Below are positions 34,016 to 43,379 of a stretch of 64,000 nt of DNA, piece by piece. The notes below the pieces were generated by a model, which saw nothing but the letters and a program-made list of their open reading frames with translations, was not told the origin of the DNA and ran no database searches. The stretch spans positions 2,860,001 through 2,924,000 of the forward strand of contig JARFJB010002032.1 in assembly GCA_036346205.1 (NCBI GenBank), given 5' to 3'. Numbering within the stretch: the stretch's first letter is position 1; every line of letters starts with the position of its first letter. A program made the translations under genes and the position numbers. Source of the stretch: Vesta saturnalis (taxonomy: Eukaryota > Arthropoda > Insecta > Coleoptera > Lampyridae).

Positions 34016-35296
34016 CCTCGAAAACGGCAAATACTATCACGATCAAATTTTTGTATTAAGTTGATAATAATCTTAGAACGATTAATAAAAATATCTAGGT
34101 GCACTGCCGCCAAAGGGGTAGAATAAAACCACCCCTTTATAATCTCGAAAACGGTACATACTATCTACATCAAATTTTCGTATTAGATTGATAATAATCT
34201 TAGAATGATTAAGCAATCAAAATATCCAGGTGCACTGCGGTCCAAGAGGGAATAAGCCACCCCATTATCATATCCCGAAAAGGGCACATACTATCACAAT
34301 CAAATTTTCGTATTACGTTGCCAGTAATCTTGATTAAGCAATAAAAATATCCAGGTGCACTTCCGTCCAAGGGGTAGAAAAAACCACCCTTTATCATATC
34401 TCAAAAACGGCACATATCACGATCAAATGTTCGTATTAGGTTGGTAATAATCTTAGAATGATTAAGAAATAAAAATAACCAGGTGCACTGCTGTCCAAAG
34501 GGTAGAATAAAACACCCCTTTATTATATCTCGAAAAGGGCACACACTATCACAATAGAATTTTCGTATTAGTATGCTAATAATCTTAGAATGATTAAACA
34601 ATAAAAATATTCAGGTGCACTGCCGTCCAAGGGTAGAAAGGACCACTCTTTATCTTATTTAGAAAATGGCAAATACTATCACGATCAAATATTCGTATTA
34701 GGTTAATAATAATCTTAGAATGATTAAAGAATAAAAATATCCCAGTGCACTACAGTCTAACGGGTAGAATGTAGTATGTGCCCTCTTCGAGATATAATAA
34801 AGGGGTGGTTTTTCTACCCGTTGGACGGCAGTGTACCTGGATATTTTTATTCTTTAATCATTCTAAGATTATTGTCAACCTAATCCAAAATTCTATTATG
34901 ATAGTGTGCCGTATTCGAGATATGATAAAGGGGTGGTTTCATCTATCCTTCGGCGGCAGTGCACATGGATGTTTTTATTCTTTAATAATTCTAAGATTAT
35001 TATCACTCTAGTACGAAAACTTGATTGTGATAGTATATGCCCTTTTCGAGATATGATAAAGGGGTGGTTTTGCTACCCCTTGGACGGCAGTACACCTGAA
35101 TGTTTTTATTGCCTAATCAGTCTAAGATTATTATCAACCTAACACAAAAATTTGATTGTGATAGTATGTGCCCTTTTCGAGATATGACAAAGAGGTGGTT
35201 TTCTCTACCCCTTGGACGGCAGTGCACCTGGATATTGTTATTCTTTAATCATTCTAAGATTATTTTCAACCTAACACGAAAATTCGATTATGATAG

Positions 35297-37044
35297 TGTT
35301 GTAAAGAACCAGCGTTCTGTACGTATGTGTTTTAGAATAAATTAAGGTGCGGACCATCCTGTATGTAAGATTTCATAAGTTTACGCGATATTGCACAACA
35401 AATAATTTATTCATCACCGCTGACGTGTATATCTAAGAAACCGTAAGTTTCTGCACGTCAGAACGATTTTAACCAATCGCATAACGGCATCCCCCGCACG
35501 GTAGCCGCGAAACCGCCCACAGATGCACCTTTATAAACTCGCGACGCGCATAATAAAAAGGAAGATGAATCTTAGTAGATTCAAGTTAAGCCGATATCCA
35601 GCAGCCGCCTCCGTACCGTTGACCGTTCCAGAAACCAGTAGCCGCAGCCGCTCCGTTTGCTTAGTGTAAGCACCGACCTGTTGTTCACCGACGAAGAGTC
35701 CTTCGCGATCGGGCAACCTAAAGTTCAATTCTGTACTGCTATTGATAGACACGTAAGTTGTAAAGTTATACATTCTGACAATTTACACTCAAACACTACA
35801 GACCGTAAATAATTCCGGGCTGAGCTCCAGGAGTTATACTACACTAACACCTAGAGTAGCACGAAGGGTAGATCCCGTCGTCACTCGCCACCACAAAGTA
35901 TACCTAGAGTAGCACGCAGGGGTAACCCCCGACGTAATACCAAGTACACTAGCACCTGGAGTGCCACGAAGGGTAGATCCCGTCGTCACTCGCCACTACA
36001 AAGTATACCTAGAGGAACGCAGGGGTAGCCCCCGACGTATCTCATCAACACTTGAGGGTGAAGGGTTGTTACAGGGCTGTAAAGACCTACGACCTTTCTC
36101 TTAGTATATACAGTAAAGACAGGCCGTCGCCTACGTCTTCTGGACATTACTGAAATCCCGCTCGAAACTCACAGACTACCTACATCCAGTACTTAATAAC
36201 CGTACACAGTGTCTGTGAATCGCAGAAGAGTACCTCCATAACCTGTTGTATAAATTAGTAGTCCACCTAACCATCGTAAATACCTGGTGCGAGAACGTTT
36301 GTAAATATATTAGATAGTACGTGAATTATTCTATCTTTACGTAAACCTATTAGAGTAGTTTTTAATATTAAGTATTTTGTTCCCTTGATTAATTATAAAT
36401 AATAAAACTTAGTATAGAGATCGGTAATTAATTTAGTTTGATAAATTATCTAATTGCCTACATTAAACCGGTTATAATTAGAGAAAGACCATCGAGAGAG
36501 CTCGCGTTTGCAGACGCGCATTCGCGTGTATTATTTCCCGAGGAGTAGGACATCCTTGCTTCAGCGCTTCAGAGTTACTGACATATAAACACGATATCGA
36601 TTTTCTCAAACGATTCGAGTTCATTGCGCTGGCGCTCCGATCAAACACTGCATCAAGCATAACGCTCGCGCTACTGTACATGCAGGACCGTAACCTAAAC
36701 TTTGCCTCTTAGGTAAGGAATAGATTAAACAAAACTCTCTTTTGTTCACAGAAGCGACGTCGCACCCAGTGACGCCACGACCCGGACCGAGAAGTTCACC
36801 TACATATTGTATTCATTACCTTCTGATTTTTTTATTTATTGTAAATATCTGATTAATATACATTTTAAAAATGCTTTACGGTTTTTATTTAAGGTTACAG
36901 TGTTAAGCCCATCCAGTAATTACTACGAACCACACCCCGTTTATAAAATAAACCCGATTGAGCAAAGCCGAGGCAAGATAAAACCGCGCTGGGTTACCAA
37001 ACCAGAAGGGCGCAATATAAAGTAGCACCTAAAGATAAGGGGCA
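35297..37044. mobile_element. LTR-like insertion (solo LTR candidate) in the foldback array
   Basis: It starts TGTTGTAAAGAACC and ends GATAAGGGGCA, giving TG...CA ends. It is flanked by TGATAG (35291-35296) and TTATAG (37045-37050), a 6-bp duplication with one mismatch. The body is GC-richer than its surroundings and has a CTTTATAAACTCGC TATA-like site near 35530. Two tandem units of about 108 bp lie at 35840-36045. Only one LTR-like unit is seen and no pol sequence, so a solo LTR of 1.75 kb is the simplest reading. It might instead be a truncated non-LTR insertion. Confidence 0.5.
35840..36045. repeat. Tandem pair of ~105-bp units inside the LTR-like insertion
   Basis: CACGAAGGGTAGATCCCGTC and CAAAGTATACCTAGAG occur twice at about 105-bp spacing with near identity; the second unit has small deletions. 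Confidence 0.85.
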
Positions 37045-37648
37045 TTATAGTGTGCCCTATTCGAGATATGATAAAGGGGTGGTTTACTCTACCCCTTGGA
37101 CCAAAGTTCACCTGGATATTTTTATTGATTAATCATTCTAAGATTATTATCAACCTAACAAGAAAATTTGATTGTGATAGTATGTGCCCTTTTCGACATA
37201 TGACGAAGGGGTGGTTTTTTCTACCCCTTGGACGGCAGTGCACCTGGATATTTTTATTCTTTAATCATTCTAAGATTATTTTCAACCTAATACGAAAATT
37301 CGATTATGATAGTGTGTGCCCTATTCGAGATATGATAAAGGGATGGTTTACTCTACCCCTTGGACCGAAGTCCACCTGGATACCTGTATTGCTTAATCAT
37401 TGTAAGATTATCAACCTAATACGAAAATTTGATTGTGATAGAATGTGCCCTTTTCGAGATATGACAAAGGGGTGAATTTTTCCACCTCTTGGACGGGAGT
37501 GCACCTGGATATTTTTATTCTTTAATCAGTCTAAGATTATTATCAACCTAATAAGAAAATTTGATCGTGACAGTACGTGCCGTTTTCGAGATCTGATAAA
37601 GGGGTTACTTTTTCAACCCCTTTATCAGCTTGTTTGTCTGTGGTTAGG

Positions 37649-38115
37649 GGCGTATTCAATTTAATTAGAATTATACTTGCTTAAATCTTTATTATGAAAG
37701 GAACAGTAGTAAAAAAATGGGCATAGATCGGTCTTTTTCACTTCGGGTATCTCGGAAATATTGGCTGCAAGTATTCGCCGCTCTTTTCACACCGGTCAAA
37801 TAACACAGTTTATAGAAACAATTGAAAAAATCGTGCGCGTGAAAAAAACTTTTTCGTAATCCCACACTGTTATTTCAATTGAACGCAACTCATATGATAA
37901 ACGAAATGTCAACCGGCCGGTGTCCGTTATAAAATAACAGCCAGCGGCTGATAAGGAACAATCATTTACTAAACGATAAACAACTACTTATTGTAATAAT
38001 TAATGTGACAGTATTCTTAGAAATCTGTAATACTTCATATGAAACTTGCTGACACTAGCTGTGGATATTGAACTTGAAGAAGCCGAGGCTATGGATCCAT
38101 TACCGGAACTTTGAA
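37649..38115. other. Stretch without recognised gene
   Basis: No coding similarity or repeat recognised. Confidence 0.4.
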
Positions 38116-38119
38116 ATAG

Positions 38120-38490
38120 TTATTTGCATATTTTTAATCTCTTCGAAACGGAATATTCAATATACGACTCCGTTACCGCAGATGAGTCCCAACCTCCAAG
38201 TTCTTTCACTGCTAGGAGGTCGCCACCATTCGCACTGAAAGGAAGTCCTTCTTTTGGAATGACAAATTCTCTACTTTTTTTATTTTTTGTGTACCGTAAT
38301 GTAACTAAAACGTTTGTATTTGTGTCTTCAAAATCCTCCATGTTCAACTTCACAAGCTCATCACGCCTATAAGCGCCAAATATTCCACATATAAAGATGA
38401 CTTTTTCTAGCAATTGTACGGTGGTCTGCTTCCAATAAAAATGCCATAACTTGCTCTGCAGTTAAAGTTTTGGCATTTTTGGTTTGCAGT
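38120..38490 (-). pseudogene. Tyrosine recombinase fragment (Crypton-like)
   Basis: On the minus strand the upstream piece reads KNAKTLTAEQVMAFLLEAD (about 38475-38420). After a frameshift the open frame from 38413 reads VIFICGIFGAYRRDELVKLN, where the Arg of RRDEL is in the position of the first catalytic Arg of tyrosine recombinases. It continues RYTKNKKSREFVIPKEG and ends LLAVKELGGWDSSAVTESYI, with Tyr in the position of the nucleophile. The segment that should hold the His-x-x-Arg motif is missing between PFSANGG and LLAVKE, apparently by deletion. Crypton transposons in insects encode such proteins; a DIRS-like source is possible. Confidence 0.7.
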
Positions 38491-38730
38491 AACACTCAAA
38501 TTTGGTTGATTATAAACCTAGGCTGTCGCTTCGGTTTACAAACTTTCGCTATGTGCTACATATCGGCATTGTGTCATTAATAAATATTTGGGCACTCGTA
38601 ATTCACCAACATAAGGGAAGGGCAGCCGAACTAAAAAACATACGTATTGTTTATCTACGTAATTTGACAAAAAAACTTAATAAAACCTAAAATTATTATT
38701 AATTTTATTAAATACATAAATAAAAAGTTT

Positions 38731-38803
38731 ACCTCGTGTAGGATTTGAACCTACGACCTGTACTTTGCTAGAGTACCGCGCTAACCAACTACGCCATCAA
38801 GGT
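38731..38803 (-). tRNA. tRNA-like gene, anticodon loop AGC
   Basis: Read on the minus strand, 73 bases fold as a cloverleaf: acceptor ACCTTGA/ACGAGGT (one A-A mismatch, one wobble), D arm GCGT/GCGC with AGTTGGTTA loop, anticodon stem GTACT/AGTAC with loop CTAGCAA, T arm GTAGG/CCTAC with loop TTCAAAT. Internal A- and B-box sequences are good, and TTTTT follows shortly after. By position the anticodon is AGC (Ala), but position 3:70 is C-G, not the G-U that identifies alanine tRNAs. It may be a diverged tRNA, a pseudogene or the head of a tRNA-derived SINE. Confidence 0.6.
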
Positions 38804-38956
38804 TCAAGCCCCAATGGATGTAAATTTTGTCTTTATGTATGTAGCACTGATGTAAATTCTAAATATAATGAGATTACTATCAAATTACGTATATTAATGG
38901 AATGTGAGCCTGCAATATCGCAAGGATTCACACGTACCAAAGCAACTTGACTAATA

Positions 38957-39000
38957 TTAAATTATTATAAGTTTTTTTTTAAAAACTTATAATAATTTAA
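38957..39000. repeat. Perfect 20-bp hairpin
   Basis: TTAAATTATTATAAGTTTTT and its exact complement are separated by four T. No function can be assigned. Confidence 0.9.
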
Positions 39001-39181
39001 TAAAACTTAGTGTGCTGTTATTTATAAAATACCTCATGAGAATTCGTATTGTATGTGTAATTAGATTCATCGCCATTCTCTATATTGAATACACTTGGCC
39101 GCGCAATTTCTTGGTCACTTAAAAATGACAGATCATCAAAATTCCACAAATTAGGCGTATACACGTTGTCACTTCACTTAA

Positions 39182-39183
<2 letters not shown>

Positions 39184-39233
<50 letters not shown>
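39184..39233. repeat. (AT)n microsatellite
   Basis: Pure AT dinucleotides for 50 bp, abutting the Tc1-like fragment. Confidence 0.95.
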
Positions 39234-39235
<2 letters not shown>

Positions 39236-39533
39236 CAATTGTACAGTTCACACTACAAACATAGTGTCTCAATGGTTCCAAGTGCACAATATTGAAGTTT
39301 TACCATGGGCTGCTAAAAGCGGAGGTATTAATCAAATAGAGAACGTATGGGCCGAGATGACCAAACGTATGTCACCAATGAGATTTAGAAATCAGGAACA
39401 ATTGTGGGAAGCAATTCAAAATTCTTGGGAAGCTCTTCTACATAAACCAAATTATTTTAGAAGTCTGGTTGTCTCCATGTCTAGAAGATTAAGGACATTA
39501 ATTGATGCTAATGGTAGCCCAACAAAATATTAA
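39234..39533 (+). pseudogene. Tc1-like transposase C-terminal fragment
   Basis: The frame begins right after the microsatellite with DNCTVHTTNIVSQWFQ; the Asp fits the second catalytic position of Tc1-type enzymes. It runs through NIEVLPWAAKSGGINQIENVWAEM, where the Glu of QIENVW is the third catalytic residue (DDE rather than DDD), to RSLVVSMSRRLRTLIDANG and TAA at 39531. The consensus SPDLNPIEN has become SGGINQIEN. Everything before the second catalytic region is absent. It is a separate lineage from the DD34D mariner-like elements. Confidence 0.8.
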
Positions 39534-39835
39534 ATTATTCTTTAAAAATTTTGTATTTTTCAATTTACTTTGCAGAAATTACTGAATACAATTCTTTGAC
39601 TTTTCACTTTTAACTTATTATGTATCTTTAACTTATATTTCATAATTCAGAGTGCTCGTTTTGTTGAACAACAGAAAAAGGAATTTGCTCCTGATCTGCC
39701 ATTTGATTTTATTAATGAAAAACAGTAGGTTGTTTAAGCTTAAATTTGTTTTACAACAATATAATTTGGAGGATGTCCACTTTGTAACACAACAAATTTG
39801 GCGCGATTTGGTTCAAACATCCTGGGCCCCAATTT

Positions 39836-40198
39836 GTGAAATTCTACTGTTGTTTGTATAGGTCTCCCAATGATAACTTCCAAGATCTTTTTGATTACCT
39901 TAGTGTGAAAATAGATTACCTCTTATCACAGTTTCCATCTTGCGATATTTCAGTTTTGGGAGATTTTAATGTCCACAATTCCAATTGGATTCATTTTTCA
40001 TCTACTACTAATCCCGCAGGTCCTAGTGTAGAAGCATTTGCCGTATCCTGTGATTTCACACAAATCATTTCCGAACCAACCAGAATCCCTGACAACCCTA
40101 ACCATACCCCATATCTACTGGATCTATTCCTTACAACTAACCCATTTGTCTATAAAACAAGAGTCCTCTCCCCACTTGGTCAACCAAAATCACACTGA
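39836..40198 (+). pseudogene. LINE endonuclease domain (APE type), partial
   Basis: The open frame reads CLYRSPNDNFQDLFDYLSVK and CDISVLGDFNVHNSNWI, the GDFN motif of apurinic-type endonucleases of LINEs (catalytic Asp and Asn). VSCDFTQIISEPTRIPD and YLLDLFLTTNP follow. It ends with GQPKSH at a TGA where the SDH motif would be expected, so the last catalytic His region is shifted (a SDHTPN-like run follows in another frame). The start is not a true start; the frame is open upstream in pieces. Confidence 0.82.
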
Positions 40199-40899
40199 AA
40201 ATTCAGACCATACGCCTAATCGAAATTTTAACCTTCCTGCTGTAACCTTAAATGCCTCCTGTTAACTTCGGTTAAAACAGATAGATACCTAATGTGATGT
40301 TTTAAATTCAGCTAACTGGAGCGAACTGCGAGATTTTTTTGCAACCTTCCCCTGGCGTGAGTATTGCTTTAAATGGTCCTCCTCTTCAAACATTGCTCTT
40401 TCAATAACTGAAATTATCCTAATGGGCATGAAGTTATACATTCCCAAAAAACATAATCGTGTAGGTCATACCCGTTTCCAACCCTCGATTAATAGGATTT
40501 GCAACTGAAGCATTATCGCAAAAGCAAATCTATACCAAATGGCAAATCAAATTAAATCTAATCGAAAATTACGCCAACCTATATGGTGCCGCAAAGTTGA
40601 ATATTAGCAAAGCATCATCAAGGCCAAAAACGTTTGAAGTACGTAAATGCGAAGAATTAGTCTCATGTCGACTTTGGAGCTGGTCGTAAAGTTTGGTCAT
40701 TAGCTGAAAAGCCATCAGTAAAAACTTTAGTACGATCCTCCGACGTCTCGCGATCGGAAAGCTGTATGTCAATGATTCTTGCTGAAAAACCTGTTTGTCG
40801 ATTACTTTGCATCAAATCTATCCATGATCTCAACTGATTACTCAACCAATCCACTTTCGATACAAGCTCCTGGAATCAATTACCAATAAACTTGACTCA

Positions 40900-41545
40900 A
40901 ACAAGGCTATCGTCCTTAAAAAATGCTACCCCGAGTTATTACCTGTATTGTCCAAACTCTTTTCGATCTCCATGTCATCTGGAAAGTTTCCCTCACCGTG
41001 GAAGTTGGCAAACGTCCAACCTATTCCTAAAAATGGCGACAAAACCGATCCCTCAAACTATCGACCAATAGGTATCACTTCCATTCTGTCGAAAATCATG
41101 GAGAAAGCCATCAACCACCAACTACCTTCGTTCCTCCAATAAACTCTTAAACGACCACCAGTATGGGTTCAGACAGAGTCGTTCAACGGGTGATCTTATT
41201 TCATGTCACCCAACTTTGGAATAACACATTAGAGAGGTCCGGTGAAACATTCGTAGTAGCTTTAGATATTTCAAAAGCTTTTGATCAGATTTGGCACAAG
41301 TGCCTACTTGCCAAGCTCACTTCGTTCGGCTTATCCGATACGCTCATCAATTGGATATCCAGCTTTCTTGACAAAAGACGTATACGCGTATTCGAAAGAA
41401 ACTACTATTAACGCGGGAGTAGCCCAAGGACCAGTGATGGCTCCCACACTTTTCCTGCTGTACATAAATGACCTCATTTCGTCAACAACTAACCCGATCC
41501 ATTGTTTTGCAGATAACAGAACTCTACATTGTAGTTCTTCTTAGT
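40900..41545 (+). pseudogene. LINE reverse transcriptase, broken, YADD-type motif altered
   Basis: Pieces in order: GKFPSPWKLANVQPIPKNG near 40980, NYRPIGITSILSKIMEKAI near 41055, FVVALDISKAFDQIWHKCLL near 41250, then after a frameshift GVAQGPVMAPTLFLLYIND near 41420 and HCFADNRTL near 41500. The catalytic box normally FADD reads FADN (41507-41518), so the last Asp is lost. Frameshifts near 41140 and 41400 and a TAG near 41542 also break it. Confidence 0.85.
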
Positions 41546-41707
41546 TTTCCCACAACAATAAGTCTAGAGAGGACGTTAAGGTAAAAAGTGACTTAGAACG
41601 TGTTCTTGAATGGGGAAGGAATAATCTACCCACGTTCAACGTCGACAAAACGCAGTGTTGTCTTGTGTCCGCCAAGAAAGACTGATCATTTCCTCCTGTA
41701 AATATGA

Positions 41708-42265
41708 ATGGCTGAGAACTCAAGTTTGTTAGGGATGTCCGTATCATTGAACCTTTCATGGGTTGACCACCTTTTGTCAGCTAGCAAAACAACTACCCGT
41801 AAACTGGGCTTTCTGTACAGATCTAAACAGTACTTCACATCGCAACAACTACTTTTACTGTATAAGGCTCAAATTCGACCTCATCTGGAATACAATTCCC
41901 ACATCTGGGTCAGATACGCCCTTGATATGGTAAATCGCATCCAAAAAGGAGCTATCAGGCTTATAAATAACCTGTCTCTAACTTCTGACCTACAGCCTCT
42001 TGAGCATAGAGGAATAGTTTCGGTTCTTTTCTTGTTCTATCGCTATTACCATCGCAAGTGTGCCTCCGAAATACACTTCTTAATACCTTCCCAGGCCATC
42101 TTCGCTAGAAACACTCGGTTTACCCATTCACACCATAATTACGCACTCAAAATTCTATCGTGTCACACTAAACGAGCCCAGTCTACATTTTTCCACACGG
42201 CGACCAAATTGTGGAATGCACTACCCAGTTTCTGTTTTCCTCCAAACTTTGACTTAAGTCAATAA
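41708..42265 (+). pseudogene. LINE ORF2 C-terminal region
   Basis: A 185-codon frame reads SKTTTRKLGFLYRSKQYFTS, then KAQIRPHLEYNSHIWVRY, IQKGAIRLINN and later TFFHTATKLWNALPS. This order, especially the RPHLEY..HIW, Q..AIRLI and LWNALP, is that of the region after the reverse transcriptase in jockey/CR1-type elements. The TAA follows FDLSQ at about 42263. The first residues (MAENSSLLGMSV) are out of frame with the preceding piece. Confidence 0.82.
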
Positions 42266-42275
42266 AAATAAAAAT

Positions 42276-43070
42276 TTCTCGGCAGCCTAACAATATCCCT
42301 AAACCCTCCGAGTGTTCCATAGTGCTTTAGCACGTTAGCCAAATCTTAGCCTGTTCGGGAATACTATAAGTAAAAAAAAAATTTCAAAATTTTTACATAA
42401 AAGGAATTTGAGGTTGTACTACATTTATCTGACCAAAACGGTACATAACCTTACTTTCAATTTTTGGTCACACGTAAAATAAAAAAGTTAAAGGGTGTTA
42501 TATTATAATGGATCACCCTGTACAGTGTAGATCTGCGTTCAAACGAAATTCCTAACTGAACTGGTATAGGAGGTATGGATGCCTGACGCACTATTGGAGG
42601 ACCCTGTAGATATTGGGTGTAGCATTTTATTACTCCCACCCACATTTTTTAATAAAGATAAAATTAATTTCTATACAAAATGCATTTATGTTATTACATT
42701 ACAATTCGTTTATTATTATTATTACATCTTGCAAGTCTTGTATTCCCGCTGTATCTCAATATACAGCAGATTACGCCATTCGGAAAATGGTTAACAAAAT
42801 CAAACAGTGCAAAATTAATGAATAAATTCCAGAAACAATAAAACATAGATTAAAATGAAAATGAAATATGTTCAAGATTTTCACCGTCTAAACCTTTTTC
42901 ATTATAAATCAAAAATTCCTTATTTGAAAGCAGCTTTAAAACCATAATAGGTATATAAATTGCAATTTAACTCTAAGCGGTGAATTCCAGATATATTGAT
43001 CTAAATCTACTGTATTACCATAGAGCTTATAATTCATGATTCTATAAACAACATTTTTGTAATAAAATTT
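42276..43070. other. Spacer with an orphan CACCCTGTA terminus
   Basis: At about 42510 GGATCACCCTGTACAG looks like the right end of a mariner-like element (inverted CAGGGTGATCC, as at 11338), but no left partner was found. No coding similarity elsewhere. Confidence 0.4.
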
Positions 43071-43074
43071 GTTT

Positions 43075-43311
43075 TTATATGTAATGTGCGATCAATAAAT
43101 TGAGCAGTTTCATTTTATACTCGTAATCCTGTTTTACTTTAGAGCTTAAATTGTACAAATCAATTAAAATATGTTGAAGTGGTTGATCAAATTTACCACT
43201 GTGGTTGATGATGAACTTAGCCAAAAAATTTGGTTCAGATTTATAATATTCAAAAATATATGTATGGTCTTTCATGAAAATGCGGTAATTATATTCTTGC
43301 AAAACTTGCAT
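43075..43311 (-). CDS. Unrecognised 78-codon frame
   Basis: The frame from Met at 43311 reads MQVLQEYNYRIFMKDHTYIF and continues with KFIINHSGKFDQPLQHILID to a stop at 43075. Composition is protein-like (mixed charged and hydrophobic residues, not an AT-driven run), but I recognise no family. A TTCCAGTAG precedes the Met and could hold a splice acceptor. It may be a lone exon or chance; an exon-like 37-bp segment with good splice sites lies at 43562-43598 on the same strand, but its phases do not join this frame cleanly. Confidence 0.2.
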   Translation of the reverse strand: MQVLQEYNYRIFMKDHTYIFEYYKSEPNFLAKFIINHSGKFDQPLQHILIDLYNLSSKVKQDYEYKMKLLNLLIAHYI

Positions 43312-43379
43312 TTCCTACTGGAACATGGAAATAAAACTGTTTTATTAAAATGAAATAAAAATTGATAAAATGACCTCAA

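Larger units (their letters stand above)
33959..37648. mobile_element. Large foldback element of ~130-bp tandem units
   Basis: Six units in one orientation (anchors AGGTGCACT near 34097, 34228, 34352, 34481, 34612, 34743; spacing 124-131 bp) meet eight in the opposite orientation. The latter anchors are near 34829, 34957, 35087, 35220, then 37105, 37237, 37370 and 37497. Orientation flips at about 34770 with almost no spacer. Both outer ends are hairpins: GATAAAGGGGTT, an 8-base loop, then AACCCCTTTATC. Outside these the shared inverted ends extend to CCTAANCACA. No transposase is encoded. The architecture resembles Drosophila FB elements, but the unit is different. A 1.75-kb LTR-like element interrupts the right arm. 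Confidence 0.85.
39730..42275 (+). mobile_element. Non-LTR retrotransposon (jockey/CR1-type LINE), broken
   Basis: An endonuclease-like piece is followed by reverse transcriptase and a C-terminal region, all on the plus strand and in frame pieces, with a short A-rich tail after 42265. The 5' part is truncated, as is usual for LINE copies. Exact borders are uncertain, and no target duplication was identified. Confidence 0.8.

Noticed and set aside
34778..35345. Overlapping plus-strand frames of 77-81 codons with similar sequences
   Set aside because: They are translations of the 130-bp repeat units, whose period is not a multiple of three; not genes.
33959..37648. CRISPR-like array because of regularly spaced repeats
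   Set aside because: Whole 130-bp units are repeated with no unique spacers, orientation flips mid-array, and the context is a eukaryotic genome.
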